A DNA stretch of 64,000 nt, taken from NCBI GenBank assembly GCA_900142905.1, contig FSRV01000001.1:1488001-1552000 (forward strand). Direction: 5' to 3'. The translations under genes were made by a program, and so were the position numbers. Below, one piece after another: positions 27,603 through 36,144 of this stretch (positions are counted from its first letter, which is position 1; the number at the start of each line of letters is the position of its first letter). The DNA is from Burkholderia sp. GAS332 (GTDB taxonomy: Bacteria > Pseudomonadota > Gammaproteobacteria > Burkholderiales > Burkholderiaceae). Below the pieces are notes generated by a model. The model saw only the letters and a program-made list of their open reading frames with translations, was not told the origin of the DNA and did not search any database.

Positions 27603-28549
27603 GGTGTGGACGTCGGAGTAGGCTTTGAACGGGAGGCAGCAACGCGTTTCTTCCCCGCACTGCGCTGGCCGGTCGCATCGACGCCGAGCCATTGCATCGC
27701 GACGAGCAGCGGCATCGTCATGATGAAAAACAGAATCGTGTAGGCGCTGCCGATTTCGATGCGTAATGACGCATAGGTGTCGGCGAGACCGACCGGCAGC
27801 GTCTTGGTATCGGGCGTGTGCAGCATCCACGTCAGGTTGAATTCGCCGATCGAGAGCGTCAGCACCGCCAGCGCGCCGGCGACGATTCCCGGCCGCGCAT
27901 TCGGCAGCACGATGGTGATGAAGCGCTGAAAGAAACTCGCGCCGAGGCTCGCCGCGCCTTCTTCGAGTGTGCGCAGATCACTGCTTGCGCACACTGCAGC
28001 GACCGCGCGCACCATGAACGGCAGGGTGAACACCACATGCCCGACGACGATAAACGCGACGCTCATGCGAAACATCGTGAAGCCGCCGTAGACCACCAGC
28101 AGCGCAAGCGCGGAAGCGAGGCCGGGCAGGGCGATCGGCAGCACCAGAAATTCTTCGATGATGCGTGAGAGCCGCGTCTTGCTGCGCGCCAGCACGTAGC
28201 CGGCGGGCACGCCTGTCAGCAGCGTAATGAGCACGGTTGCCGCGGCCACTTCGAGTGAGAGAAAGACCGAGTCGTGATACTGCGTCCACACTTCGCTGAG
28301 CCAGCGCAGCGTGAGTCCGCTCGATACGCCCTTGAAGTAGTTAACCGTGAGCCCGGCCATGATCGACATCACGACCGGCACGATCAGGAATGCGCACAGC
28401 AGCAGCGTAACGAGCCACTGGCCGGCTGCCAGCCACGTGCGTGATGTGGGTAGCCTGAGCTGCCGCGCGCGCGGTTTTGCGGGCGGCTGGATGAGAGCAG
28501 TGACGGAGTTCATCGAAGTCTTGTCATCGGGTTTGGACACACCGCTCAT
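27599..28549 (-). CDS. ABC transporter permease 2
   Basis: 316 residues, about six membrane helices after a cytoplasmic N-terminal tail. The EAA loop reads EEGAASLGASFFQRFITIVLPNARPG, with the conserved glycine. Similar to PhnV/PotC/FbpB-type permeases. ATG 28549 overlaps the stop of permease 1 as ATGA. The open frame extends 91 codons further, but that part is the antisense-like Arg/His-rich shadow of permease 1. It forms the membrane channel with permease 1. Confidence 0.9.
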   Translation of the reverse strand: MSGVSKPDDKTSMNSVTALIQPPAKPRARQLRLPTSRTWLAAGQWLVTLLLCAFLIVPVVMSIMAGLTVNYFKGVSSGLTLRWLSEVWTQYHDSVFLSLEVAAATVLITLLTGVPAGYVLARSKTRLSRIIEEFLVLPIALPGLASALALLVVYGGFTMFRMSVAFIVVGHVVFTLPFMVRAVAAVCASSDLRTLEEGAASLGASFFQRFITIVLPNARPGIVAGALAVLTLSIGEFNLTWMLHTPDTKTLPVGLADTYASLRIEIGSAYTILFFIMTMPLLVAMQWLGVDATGQRSAGKKRVAASRSKPTPTSTP

Positions 28550-29370
28550 GCGCTTGCCGCGACAGCCGAGCCGCTCACGCTGCGAGCGAACGCCAATACG
28601 GCCCATGTGACGATGCCGAGCACGATGGACAGGCCCGCGGCCGTCACCATGTTCGCGTTCAGCGTGAACTCGGTGTAGATGGTCATCGGCAATACGTCGA
28701 TGTCGGTGGCCAGGGTGAAGGCGGTGCCGAAGGCGCCCATCGAGGTCGCGAAACAGACGGCGCCCGCCGCGATCAGACCCGGCGACAACGCGGGCAGCAC
28801 GATGTCGCGCGTAATACGCCACGGCGACGCGCCGAGCGAACGCGCGGCTTCTTCGAGCGAGGCATCGAGCTTGGTGGCCGATGCCATCACCGTGACGATC
28901 ACGCGGGGAATCGAGAAGTACAGGTAGCCGAGAAAAAGCCCGCTCATCGAGTAAGCGAACACCCAGCGGTCGCCGGTGAGTTTCAGCGACAGCGCGCCGA
29001 TCAACCCCTGACGTCCTGCGAGCATAATCACCATGAAGCCGACCACGACGCCTGGGAAGGCCAACGGAAAAGTCAGCAGCGCGAGCAGCGTGCGCTTGAG
29101 CGGAAACTCACGGCGCGCCAGCAGCAACCCGGCGATCACCGAGAGCACCAGCGTCGCCGCGGTGACCGCCGCGGACAACACCACGGTCGCGCCGAGGCTC
29201 GACATGTAGCGCGGATTCGTCAGCATCGCGCGATAGGTCGCGAACGCGTGGCCGTCGCCGCTGATTTGCGCGAGCGCCCCCATCGGCAGTAGCCAGAACG
29301 CGATGAAGACCGCCAGCGCCGGCGCGATCAAGGCGATGCGCCAGCGCAGCGGGAACGTGACGTCGTTCAA
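28546..29370 (-). CDS. ABC transporter permease 1 (TTG start)
   Basis: 274 residues and about six helices, with EAA loop EEAARSLGASPWRITRDIVLPALSPG. The only start that avoids overlapping the binding protein is TTG at 29370, which reads LNDVTFPLRWRIALIAP. It overlaps the TGA stop of the binding-protein gene by three bases (TTGA). Upstream in-frame codons would lie wholly inside the previous gene. Translation is presumably coupled. Pairs with permease 2. Confidence 0.85.
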   Translation of the reverse strand: MNDVTFPLRWRIALIAPALAVFIAFWLLPMGALAQISGDGHAFATYRAMLTNPRYMSSLGATVVLSAAVTAATLVLSVIAGLLLARREFPLKRTLLALLTFPLAFPGVVVGFMVIMLAGRQGLIGALSLKLTGDRWVFAYSMSGLFLGYLYFSIPRVIVTVMASATKLDASLEEAARSLGASPWRITRDIVLPALSPGLIAAGAVCFATSMGAFGTAFTLATDIDVLPMTIYTEFTLNANMVTAAGLSIVLGIVTWAVLAFARSVSGSAVAASA

Positions 29371-30446
29371 TGCATCACCTGTAGATAACGCTCGCCGAAG
29401 CTCGACTGCTTCTCGGCCATCTTGCCGAAGTCGACCGGCTTGGCGCGGGCATAGTCGCTTGCGGGCAGGAATTTGGCGGCGATCTCCGGGGTCATGGCAT
29501 TCGCGCGCACGGGGCGCAGATAGGCTTCGGCCCACAGCTTCTGGCCTTCATCCGACAGCACGAAATCGAGCACTTTCTTGCCGTTCGCTTCATGCGGTGC
29601 GCCCTTTACGAGGCTCATCACGTACGGCACCGAAATCGTGCCTTCCTTCGGAATCACGAATTCGACGTTCGCGTGATCCTTGTACTTCGCGCGGTAGGCA
29701 TCGAAGTCGTAGTCGAGCAGAATCGGGATTTCGCCGGACATCACGCGCGCATAGGCGGTCTGCTCCGGCACGATCGGCGCGTTGGCCTTCAGCTTGCGGA
29801 ACCAGTCGAGGCCCGGCTCGAAGTTGTCGAGCGTGCCGCCGAGCGCCTGATTCACCGCGACAGCGCCCGCATAGCCGACAAACGCGCTCGACGGATCGAG
29901 GTAACCGATCATGCCTTTGTACTCAGGCTTCAGCAGGTCGGCCCACGAACGCGGGACCGGCTTGCCTTCGAGCGCGTCCTTGTTGACGAAAAAGCCCAGC
30001 GTGCCCGAGTGGATCGAGAACCAGTAGCCTTGCGGGTCCTTCATGTTCGCCGGAATGTCGTCCCAGTGCGCGGGCTTGTACGGTTGGATCACGCCTTTGT
30101 CTTTCGCCTGGAACGCCGACGACACGCCCAGATACACCACGTCCGCGACCGGGCTCTTCTGCTCGGCCATCAGTTGCGCAATCGACTGGCCGGAGTTCTT
30201 GTTGTCGAACGGTACGCGGATGCCAGTCTTTTGCTGGATCGCCTTGATCTGGCTTGCCCAGTCGGCCCATTCGGGCGGGCAGTTGTAGCAGATCGCGGTT
30301 TCGTCGGCATGAGCCGCTTGCGGGGCGAGGGCGGCGAGCGCGGCGGTGACGATCATGCCGGCCGACAGCGCGGTGGCCGTGGTGCGGGCGAGGCGGCGCC
30401 AGAGCGGCGTGATCGACGAAGCAAAGCGTGTTGAAGAGCGGATCAC
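29367..30446 (-). CDS. ABC transporter periplasmic binding protein
   Basis: 359 residues from a GTG at 30446 behind AGGAGACCCGCA. A long signal peptide (two Arg-rich stretches, hydrophobic core TALSAGMIVTAALAALA, cut near AHA-DE) leads to a mature type II binding fold. It starts ETAICYNCPPEWADW, with an unusual CxxC pair, and contains VADVVYLGVSSAFQAKDKGVI and GYLDPSSAFVGYAGAVAVNQ. The family is that of iron, spermidine and 2-aminoethylphosphonate binders (PotD/AfuA/PhnS). Ligand unknown. First gene of the operon controlled by the adjacent LacI-type protein. Confidence 0.88.
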   Translation of the reverse strand: MIRSSTRFASSITPLWRRLARTTATALSAGMIVTAALAALAPQAAHADETAICYNCPPEWADWASQIKAIQQKTGIRVPFDNKNSGQSIAQLMAEQKSPVADVVYLGVSSAFQAKDKGVIQPYKPAHWDDIPANMKDPQGYWFSIHSGTLGFFVNKDALEGKPVPRSWADLLKPEYKGMIGYLDPSSAFVGYAGAVAVNQALGGTLDNFEPGLDWFRKLKANAPIVPEQTAYARVMSGEIPILLDYDFDAYRAKYKDHANVEFVIPKEGTISVPYVMSLVKGAPHEANGKKVLDFVLSDEGQKLWAEAYLRPVRANAMTPEIAAKFLPASDYARAKPVDFGKMAEKQSSFGERYLQVMH

Positions 30447-30503
30447 TGCGGGTCTCCTGGAGAGGAAGAGAGCGGGTGGTTCGGGGTTCGACGTGGTAAC
30501 GGT

Positions 30504-31574
30504 TTATGCAAACGGCTCTTCGGCCGACGTCGAAGCGTGCATCGACGGATGGTCGGTGCGGTTCGAAATCGCCGCGATGGTGGCGCCTTCTCGCACGCGG
30601 TGTGGCAAGGTCAGCGTGCGCGACGTTTCACCCGAGGTGTCGTAGGGTCCGGTTACGCGGGCCAGCAAACGCTCCCAGGCGGCGCAGCCGATCTCGCGAT
30701 TCGGCGCGCAGATGCTTGCCAGTGGCGGTGACAGCAATTCGCCCATCGCGAGTCCGTCGAAGCCGAGAATCGACATGTCGTGCGGAATCTGCAGACGCGC
30801 ACGGCGCAGGCCGCGCATCACCACCATGGCGAGCAGATCGTTACTGCAGAAAAGGGCGGTCGGGCGGTTCGGGCCGCTGGTCAGATGAGCGAGCACGGAC
30901 GGCGACAGTTCGTCGGCGTTGAAATCGACTTCGAGGGCAGGCGCGGGAGTGAGGCCGGCCTGTTGCATCGCCTGCGCGTAGCCGAGATGCCGCTGACGGG
31001 CGCGGTCCGAGGCGGCCAGCGTGCCCGCGAGCATCAGGATGCGGCGGTGGCCGTGCGCGATCAGCGTGCGCACGCCATCGAACGCGGCGAGGCGGTTGTC
31101 GACCGATACCGACGGGCGCCGCACCGTGTCGTTATGCATCAGCACGTAGAGCAGGCCGGCGCGGTCGAGCTCGTCGAGCAGCGGATGCGTGTCGGCATCG
31201 GCGACGGTCAGGATCAGGCCTTCCACGCGATGTTCGCGCAGCGTTTCAATGGCGTGGCGTTCGCGGTCGGCATCGTACTGGGTGGTCATCAGCATGAGCC
31301 GGTAGCCTTGCGCCGCGGCGAGCTCGTCGATACCTTGCAGGCATTCGGCGAACACGGGGTTGGCGATCGTCGGCAGGATCACGCCGATGAGGCGCGTGCG
31401 CTCGCCACGCAGCTGCCGGCCTAGCGGGCTGGGACGGAAGTTGAGGGCGTCGATGGATTGACGCACTTTGTCGAGTGTGACCGGGTTCACGGTGTGCGGC
31501 GCGTTGATCGCGCGTGAGACCGTGGCGATGGAAAAGCCCGCGTGGGCGGCGACATCTTTGATCGTTGGGATCAT
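30504..31574 (-). CDS. LacI-family transcriptional regulator
   Basis: 356 residues. N-terminal helix-turn-helix TIKDVAAHAGFSIATVSRAIN plus the hinge LNFRPSPLGRQLRG, then a periplasmic-binding-like sensor domain (VILPTIANPVFAECLQGIDE, FCSNDLLAM, ILGFDGLAMGELLSPPLASI). ATG at 31574 begins the HTH directly. A 70-codon extension upstream is not protein-like. It is transcribed just before the ABC importer genes (57-base gap) and probably represses them. The inducer is unknown. Confidence 0.9.
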   Translation of the reverse strand: MIPTIKDVAAHAGFSIATVSRAINAPHTVNPVTLDKVRQSIDALNFRPSPLGRQLRGERTRLIGVILPTIANPVFAECLQGIDELAAAQGYRLMLMTTQYDADRERHAIETLREHRVEGLILTVADADTHPLLDELDRAGLLYVLMHNDTVRRPSVSVDNRLAAFDGVRTLIAHGHRRILMLAGTLAASDRARQRHLGYAQAMQQAGLTPAPALEVDFNADELSPSVLAHLTSGPNRPTALFCSNDLLAMVVMRGLRRARLQIPHDMSILGFDGLAMGELLSPPLASICAPNREIGCAAWERLLARVTGPYDTSGETSRTLTLPHRVREGATIAAISNRTDHPSMHASTSAEEPFA

Positions 31575-31589
31575 GGTTTCCGCTCGTGA

Positions 31590-31626
31590 TGTAAACGTTT
31601 TCGTGAGCGGATTATCGGGAACGTTT
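31590..31626. promoter_or_regulatory. Candidate LacI-type operator pair
   Basis: GTAAACGTTTTC (31591-31602) is a near palindrome centred on CG, the usual form of LacI/GalR operators. A second AACGTTT lies at 31620-31626, 26 bases away. Both are 16-52 bases upstream of the regulator's start, suggesting autoregulation. A weaker related sequence, GGTAACGGTTTATG (30496-30509), sits before the binding-protein gene, overlapping the end of the regulator gene. Confidence 0.45.
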
Positions 31627-31702
31627 GTGACTTGCGGATGACTCCGGTTTTTTGTGTTTGCGGGGCGACCGTGGGGGTGGGGTGCGGCTGGATTGCGCGG
31701 GT

Positions 31703-31731
31703 TTGGTGCGCTCGCCGGGCAATGGTAGAAT
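31703..31731 (+). promoter_or_regulatory. Promoter of tRNA-Leu
   Basis: TTGGTG, 17 bases, TAGAAT. The -10 box ends 27 bases before the tRNA 5' end. Matches sigma70 consensus at 4/6 and 5/6 positions. Confidence 0.6.
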
Positions 31732-31758
31732 TCGCGTCCACGCGTGATTCTGATCCCT

Positions 31759-31843
31759 GCCGGGGTGATGAAATTGGTAAACATAGCGGACTTAAAATCC
31801 GCCGCCTAACGGCTTGCCGGTTCAAGTCCGGTCCCCGGTACCA
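31759..31843 (+). tRNA. tRNA-Leu (anticodon UAA)
   Basis: An 85-base class II tRNA. Acceptor stem GCCGGGG pairs with CCCCGGT (G-U at position 1-72). Anticodon stem GCGGA/TCCGC carries loop CTTAAAA with anticodon TAA. A long variable arm (CCGCCTAACGGCTTG region) and T-loop TTCAAGT are present, and CCA is encoded. It is flanked by its own promoter and terminator. No integrase gene or duplicated tRNA 3' end was seen nearby. Confidence 0.97.
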
Positions 31844-31880
31844 GGAAGTATTCCACCCGACTCCTTGAAATTCCTTTAAA

Positions 31881-31912
31881 CCCTCGATGCAGCAATGCTT
31901 CGAGGGTTTTTT
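31881..31912 (+). terminator. Terminator of tRNA-Leu
   Basis: CCCTCGA (31881-31887) pairs with TCGAGGG (31900-31906) across a 12-base loop, followed at once by TTTTTT (31907-31912). Confidence 0.85.
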
Positions 31913-32017
31913 GGTTTCTGTCGCAGTAAGTCGTTGTTATCGCGACAAAGCCGGCGATAGAGGCCGGAGGTGGACATAGGCCAATCGCAGCCGTCTCCAC
32001 AGCGCCCCACAGCCCCC

Positions 32018-32938
32018 TCAGCCCCCTCTGATGCCACGCCCGATCTTCGCGAACGACACCAGCATGGCCGTCAACGCCGCCGCGATCGGCGACAGCGGCG
32101 GGCTGGCGCGATGGACGATGCAGATCGTGTAGACCTTCTGCGGCTCGCGGATCGGAATGCGTGCCAGGCCGTCCCGCATCAGACTGTGCGTCAACACCGC
32201 TTGCGGCAGGGGCGCGAGCAGATCGGTGCGGGCGATCAGCGATAGCGTGTCGAACAATGAGTCGCACACGACGGCGACATTGGGCCGGCCGAGTCCAGCC
32301 TCGGCGAACAGGTCCACGATGCTGCTGCCAGGCGCGCCAAGGCTATCCGCCACCCCGGTAATAACCCATTCGCAATCGACCAGTTCCGTGATCGAGCGGC
32401 TCTTCGCGAGCGGGTGATCGCGTCGTCCAACGATCGACGGTTCGGTCGGAAATAGCGGAATGATCTGCAGCCCAGCGCCGTCGAAATGGTCGGGGACTGG
32501 CGTGATAGCGATATCGAGTTGCCCCGACCGTACCGCGGGCAGTAACGAATGTGACAGGCCGTGCGTAACGTGAAGCCGTGCCCGTGGATAGCGTCGACGA
32601 AACTCGGGCAGCACGGCCGGCACCAGATGAATCGATGGCGCGGGTGACACACCGACATCGACTTCGCCTGCTTCGTCGCCGCGCAGCTGGTTCAGGTCCG
32701 CTTCGGCGCGATCGCATTCGCGCAGGATGATCGCAGCATGTTCGAGCAGGCGTTCCCCGAATGCGGTGAGTGCGACCCCGCGCGAAGTACGAACGAACAG
32801 TGACGCCTGCACTGACGTCTCCAGTTTCGACACGCTCTTGGTGAGCCCCGCCTGCGACACACCGAGTGCGCGCGCCGCCGCGCGCACCCCACCCTGGTTC
32901 ACGATTGCCGTGAAATCGCGCAATTGCTGCAATGTCAT
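32018..32938 (-). CDS. LysR-family transcriptional regulator
   Basis: 306 residues. The N-terminal HTH is LQQLRDFTAIVNQGG, then RAAARALGVSQAGLTKSVSK, followed by the linker FVRTSRGVALTAFG. A C-terminal effector domain (GEVDVGVSPAPS, RSGQLDIAITPVPDH, VGRRDHPLAKSRS) follows. Start ATG 32938 follows CGGAG at 8 bases. An upstream in-frame TTG at 32971 is less likely. It is divergent from the transporter/ThDP/ALDH/aminotransferase operon and probably activates it in response to a substrate or intermediate. Confidence 0.92.
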   Translation of the reverse strand: MTLQQLRDFTAIVNQGGVRAAARALGVSQAGLTKSVSKLETSVQASLFVRTSRGVALTAFGERLLEHAAIILRECDRAEADLNQLRGDEAGEVDVGVSPAPSIHLVPAVLPEFRRRYPRARLHVTHGLSHSLLPAVRSGQLDIAITPVPDHFDGAGLQIIPLFPTEPSIVGRRDHPLAKSRSITELVDCEWVITGVADSLGAPGSSIVDLFAEAGLGRPNVAVVCDSLFDTLSLIARTDLLAPLPQAVLTHSLMRDGLARIPIREPQKVYTICIVHRASPPLSPIAAALTAMLVSFAKIGRGIRGG

Positions 32939-32964
32939 GTCGCTACTCCGTGGGTCGATAGTGA

Positions 32965-33001
32965 TCGCCAAAAGCGAACATGATAGCCAAAAAAGGCTTT
33001 C
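32965..33001. promoter_or_regulatory. Candidate LysR-type binding site
   Basis: GATAGCC-AAAAAA-GGCTTTC (32982-33001) is an inverted repeat (6 of 7 matched) with an A-tract spacer. A related CGCCAAAAGCG lies just left. Position between the divergent LysR and operon genes fits, but the site is unproven. Confidence 0.4.
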
Positions 33002-33106
33002 GTGGTTATCTCCAAGATGACACGATTCAGTCAGACAGAAACCCGCGCAGTCGGGGCACGCCCATCTAAGAGCGAACTGGAAAGACCCCTTCAGGAGGTT
33101 GGAGAC

Positions 33107-34396
33107 ATGCAGGAATTGTTCAAACTCCGTCGTGTGATTTTTGCGTCGACGATCGGTAACGTGCTGGAGTGGTACGACTTCATCGCATTCGGTTATCTGA
33201 TGGGCGTGATCTCACGCCACTTCTTTCCGGCCACTGCCGGGTCGTCGGCCACACTGCTGACAGCGGCGACCTTCGGCGTCTCGTTCGTGGCGCGTCCAGT
33301 CGGCGGCATCGTGCTGGGACTCTATGCCGACCGAGTGGGCCGCAAGGCGGCACTGCTGCTGGTCATCGCGATGATGACCGTGTCGACCGCCCTGATCGGC
33401 TTTGCACCGACCTACGCGCAGGCCGGCGTGGTGGCGACCGTCATCATGGTGCTCGCCCGAATTTTGCAGGGCATTTCGGCCGGTGGGGAGTTCGGCAGCG
33501 CGACGGCAATGCTGGTCGAATCCGCGCCCGCGCACCAGAAGGGTTTGTTCGGCAGTTTTCAGATGTTTGCGCAGGCGGTGGCCGGTGTCCTGGCATCGCT
33601 CGTCGGCGTGCTGATCACACAGGGCCTCACCCCGGTGCAACTGGAGTCGTGGGGCTGGCGGCTGCCGTTTCTGTTCGGCCTGCTGATCGGGCCGGTTGGC
33701 TTGTATATCCGTAACCGGGTGGACGAACCCGAGCTCTTTCGCGTGACACGCGAACGCGAGCCGGGCCTGTCGTTCGGGCAACTGTTGCGCGGTTACTGGC
33801 GCGAAATCGTCATCGCGAGCGGGTTGGTGGCGGGCACCACCATCATGCAGTTCGTCTTCAACATTTATATGCCGACCTACGCGGTCCAGTACCTGCAGAT
33901 GCCGCCGAGCACGCCGTTCGTCGTGATCGCGATATCGGGCGTGGTGCGCATCCTGGCGTGTCCCGCATTCGGCGCTTTGTCCGATCGGGTCGGACGCAAG
34001 AGCGTGTTGGCGTGGGGATTCGTGTTCAGCCTGGTCGCGGTGTGGCCTTGCTTTGCGTGGCTGAAGGCCGACCCGGCGATGAGCACGCTGCTCGCGATCG
34101 AATTGCTGTTCGGCGTGCTGGGCGCGGCGGTGCTTGGCCCGCTCTCCACCGCACTCGCTGAGATGTTCCCCGTGAGTGGACGCTCCAGCGGTTTGTCGGT
34201 CAGCTACAACCTGTCGACCACTGTTTTCGGCGGCTTTACGCCGCTCATTGTGACGGGACTGATTGTCGTCACCGGTGACCGGATGGCCCCCGCGTATTAC
34301 GTCATTTTCGGTGTCCTACTGGGTCTCGCCGCTGCGTTGGCGTTACCCGGCGCGGCCGCGAGGCCAACGGCGCGAGATGCGCCGCAACATGGCTGA
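33107..34396 (+). CDS. MHS-family (metabolite:H+ symporter) MFS transporter
   Basis: 429 residues with 12 helices. The opening IFASTIGNVLEWYDFIAFGYL and the loop GLYADRVGRKAALLLV are the signatures of the ShiA/ProP/KgtP (MHS) group, which import organic acids, betaines or aromatic acids with protons. A second copy, GALSDRVGRKSVL, lies after helix 8. ATG at 33107 follows CAGGAGGTTGGAGAC, which decides the start over a longer frame from 33002. First gene of a four-gene operon, so it likely imports that pathway's substrate. Confidence 0.9.
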   Translation: MQELFKLRRVIFASTIGNVLEWYDFIAFGYLMGVISRHFFPATAGSSATLLTAATFGVSFVARPVGGIVLGLYADRVGRKAALLLVIAMMTVSTALIGFAPTYAQAGVVATVIMVLARILQGISAGGEFGSATAMLVESAPAHQKGLFGSFQMFAQAVAGVLASLVGVLITQGLTPVQLESWGWRLPFLFGLLIGPVGLYIRNRVDEPELFRVTREREPGLSFGQLLRGYWREIVIASGLVAGTTIMQFVFNIYMPTYAVQYLQMPPSTPFVVIAISGVVRILACPAFGALSDRVGRKSVLAWGFVFSLVAVWPCFAWLKADPAMSTLLAIELLFGVLGAAVLGPLSTALAEMFPVSGRSSGLSVSYNLSTTVFGGFTPLIVTGLIVVTGDRMAPAYYVIFGVLLGLAAALALPGAAARPTARDAPQHG

Positions 34397-34448
34397 TGCA
34401 GCTCGGACATCGAACTCAACCCTCTCCAATTTGCAAGGAAATGACTCC

Positions 34449-36134
34449 ATGAATATGACAGGCGGACAAGCGCTTGCGCAGCAACTGGTGCGTGAAGGCA
34501 TCACCGACATTTTTGGCATTCCGGGTGTCCAGCTCGACTGGGCCGTGGAAGCACTGCGTCAGCAGAGCGACCGGATCCGCTACTGGGTGCCGCGTCATGA
34601 ACAGGCCACCGCGTATATGGCCGACGGTTACGCACGCACGACTGGGCGTATCGGCGTCAGCATGGTTGTACCCGGCCCCGGGCTGCTCAATGCGATGGCG
34701 GGGCTGTCGACTGCCTACGCTTGCAATTCCCGGGTGTTGGCCATTACCGGCAATATCCATTCGAGCGGGCTCGGCCGCGGCTACGGGCTGTTGCACGAAA
34801 TCCCGAACCAGACCCAGGTGCTGGCCAGCGTGACGAAATGGCAAGGCAGTGCGGCGCTGCCTCAGGCGATTCCAGGGCTCGTGCGCGAAGCGGTGAAGCA
34901 GTTGCACAGCGGGCGGCCGCGCCCTGTCGGTATTGAAATTTCGCACGACGTACTGAGCGCGAGCGCCGATATCGCGCTCATCGATCCGCCTGCGAACGAG
35001 GATGATGCCGGGCGTGTGCGGCCTGATCCCGTCGCCATTGCGCAAGCCGCCGGACTCCTTGAGCGCGCGCGCTTTCCCGTGATTTACGCGGGGGGCGGCG
35101 TGCTGGCCGCCGGTGCGAGCGAGGCGCTGCGCCGTTGTGCGGAAAAATTGCAGGCCCCGGTCGTACTGGACGATAACGCGCAAGGCGCCTTGTCGAGTCG
35201 GCACCCGCTCGCGCTGAATACACTCGGCGGCCGCGCCGTGTTCCCGCATGCCGACGTGGTGCTGGTGGTGGGCAGTCGCTTTCTGGACATCATGACGCCT
35301 GCACCGTCGTGGCCGGCCGCCGGCATTCGCTACATCTATCTGAACGCCGACGCGGCCGACTGGTCGGCGCCCCGTGCCCCGGGCCTGGGTATCGGCGCCG
35401 ATGCGCGGCTCGGTTTGGAAGCGTTATGTGACGAACTGAGCGGCGTGCCCCGCACGCCGCCGGCCGACCTCGATATCGTGCGGGCGTGGGCACAGCGTCA
35501 GGCCGACGAGATCGAGCCACAGAGTGCGTACACGCGGGCCCTGCGTAGTGCGATTCCCGACGACGGCATCCTCGTGAACGAACTGACGCAGGTCGGCTAT
35601 TTCGCGCGGCTGATGTATCCGGTCTACCAACCGGGCACGTTCATCACGCCGGGCTATCAGGGCACTCTCGGCTACGGGTTCGCCACCGCGCTCGGCGTGG
35701 CTGTCGGCAACCCTGATCGTGCGGTGGTCAGCATCAACGGTGACGGCGGCTTCGGCTGGAACATGCAGGAGCTGGCGACAGCGCGCAAATATGGGGTGGG
35801 CCTGGTCACGGTCGTGTTCAACGACGGCCATTTCGGCAATGTGCGTACGATCCAGAAACAGACCTTCGGCGAGAATATCGCGGTCGAACTGTGTAACCCG
35901 CATTTCGATCGCCTTGCCTCTGCCTTCGATCTGGATTTCGAGCGCGTGACCAACCCGCAGCAGCTTGAGGGGGCAGTACGCAACGCGATTGCCGCACGTG
36001 CACCCGTGGTGATCGAAGCGCAGGTCGGCGAGATGCCGAGCCCCTGGCATCTGTTCCGCCTCAAGGCGCCACTCAAGCTGGCTGGCCGTGAAGCGCCACC
36101 CAACCCGCTTGGCGAACCGGCCAAGGCGGCATAA
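34449..36134 (+). CDS. Thiamine diphosphate enzyme (2-oxo-acid decarboxylase/acetolactate-synthase-like)
   Basis: 561 residues in the three-domain ThDP fold. The N-terminal domain carries the catalytic Glu in WVPRHEQATAYMADGYAR. The C-terminal ThDP/Mg site is INGDGGFGWNMQELATARKYGVGLVTVVFNDG in outline, with GDG and N conserved. ATG at 34449 follows AAGGAAATGACTCC. The family covers acetolactate synthase, benzoylformate and indolepyruvate decarboxylases, and is not separable by eye. No small regulatory subunit gene is present, and the neighbours are an aldehyde dehydrogenase and an aminotransferase. Decarboxylation of a 2-oxo acid to an aldehyde is therefore the best inference. Confidence 0.82.
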   Translation: MNMTGGQALAQQLVREGITDIFGIPGVQLDWAVEALRQQSDRIRYWVPRHEQATAYMADGYARTTGRIGVSMVVPGPGLLNAMAGLSTAYACNSRVLAITGNIHSSGLGRGYGLLHEIPNQTQVLASVTKWQGSAALPQAIPGLVREAVKQLHSGRPRPVGIEISHDVLSASADIALIDPPANEDDAGRVRPDPVAIAQAAGLLERARFPVIYAGGGVLAAGASEALRRCAEKLQAPVVLDDNAQGALSSRHPLALNTLGGRAVFPHADVVLVVGSRFLDIMTPAPSWPAAGIRYIYLNADAADWSAPRAPGLGIGADARLGLEALCDELSGVPRTPPADLDIVRAWAQRQADEIEPQSAYTRALRSAIPDDGILVNELTQVGYFARLMYPVYQPGTFITPGYQGTLGYGFATALGVAVGNPDRAVVSINGDGGFGWNMQELATARKYGVGLVTVVFNDGHFGNVRTIQKQTFGENIAVELCNPHFDRLASAFDLDFERVTNPQQLEGAVRNAIAARAPVVIEAQVGEMPSPWHLFRLKAPLKLAGREAPPNPLGEPAKAA

Positions 36135-36144
36135 GGGGAAGGGC

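Noticed and set aside
31759..31843. tRNA-Leu as an island attachment site
   Set aside because: No integrase, no duplicated 3' end and normal flanking genes within view.
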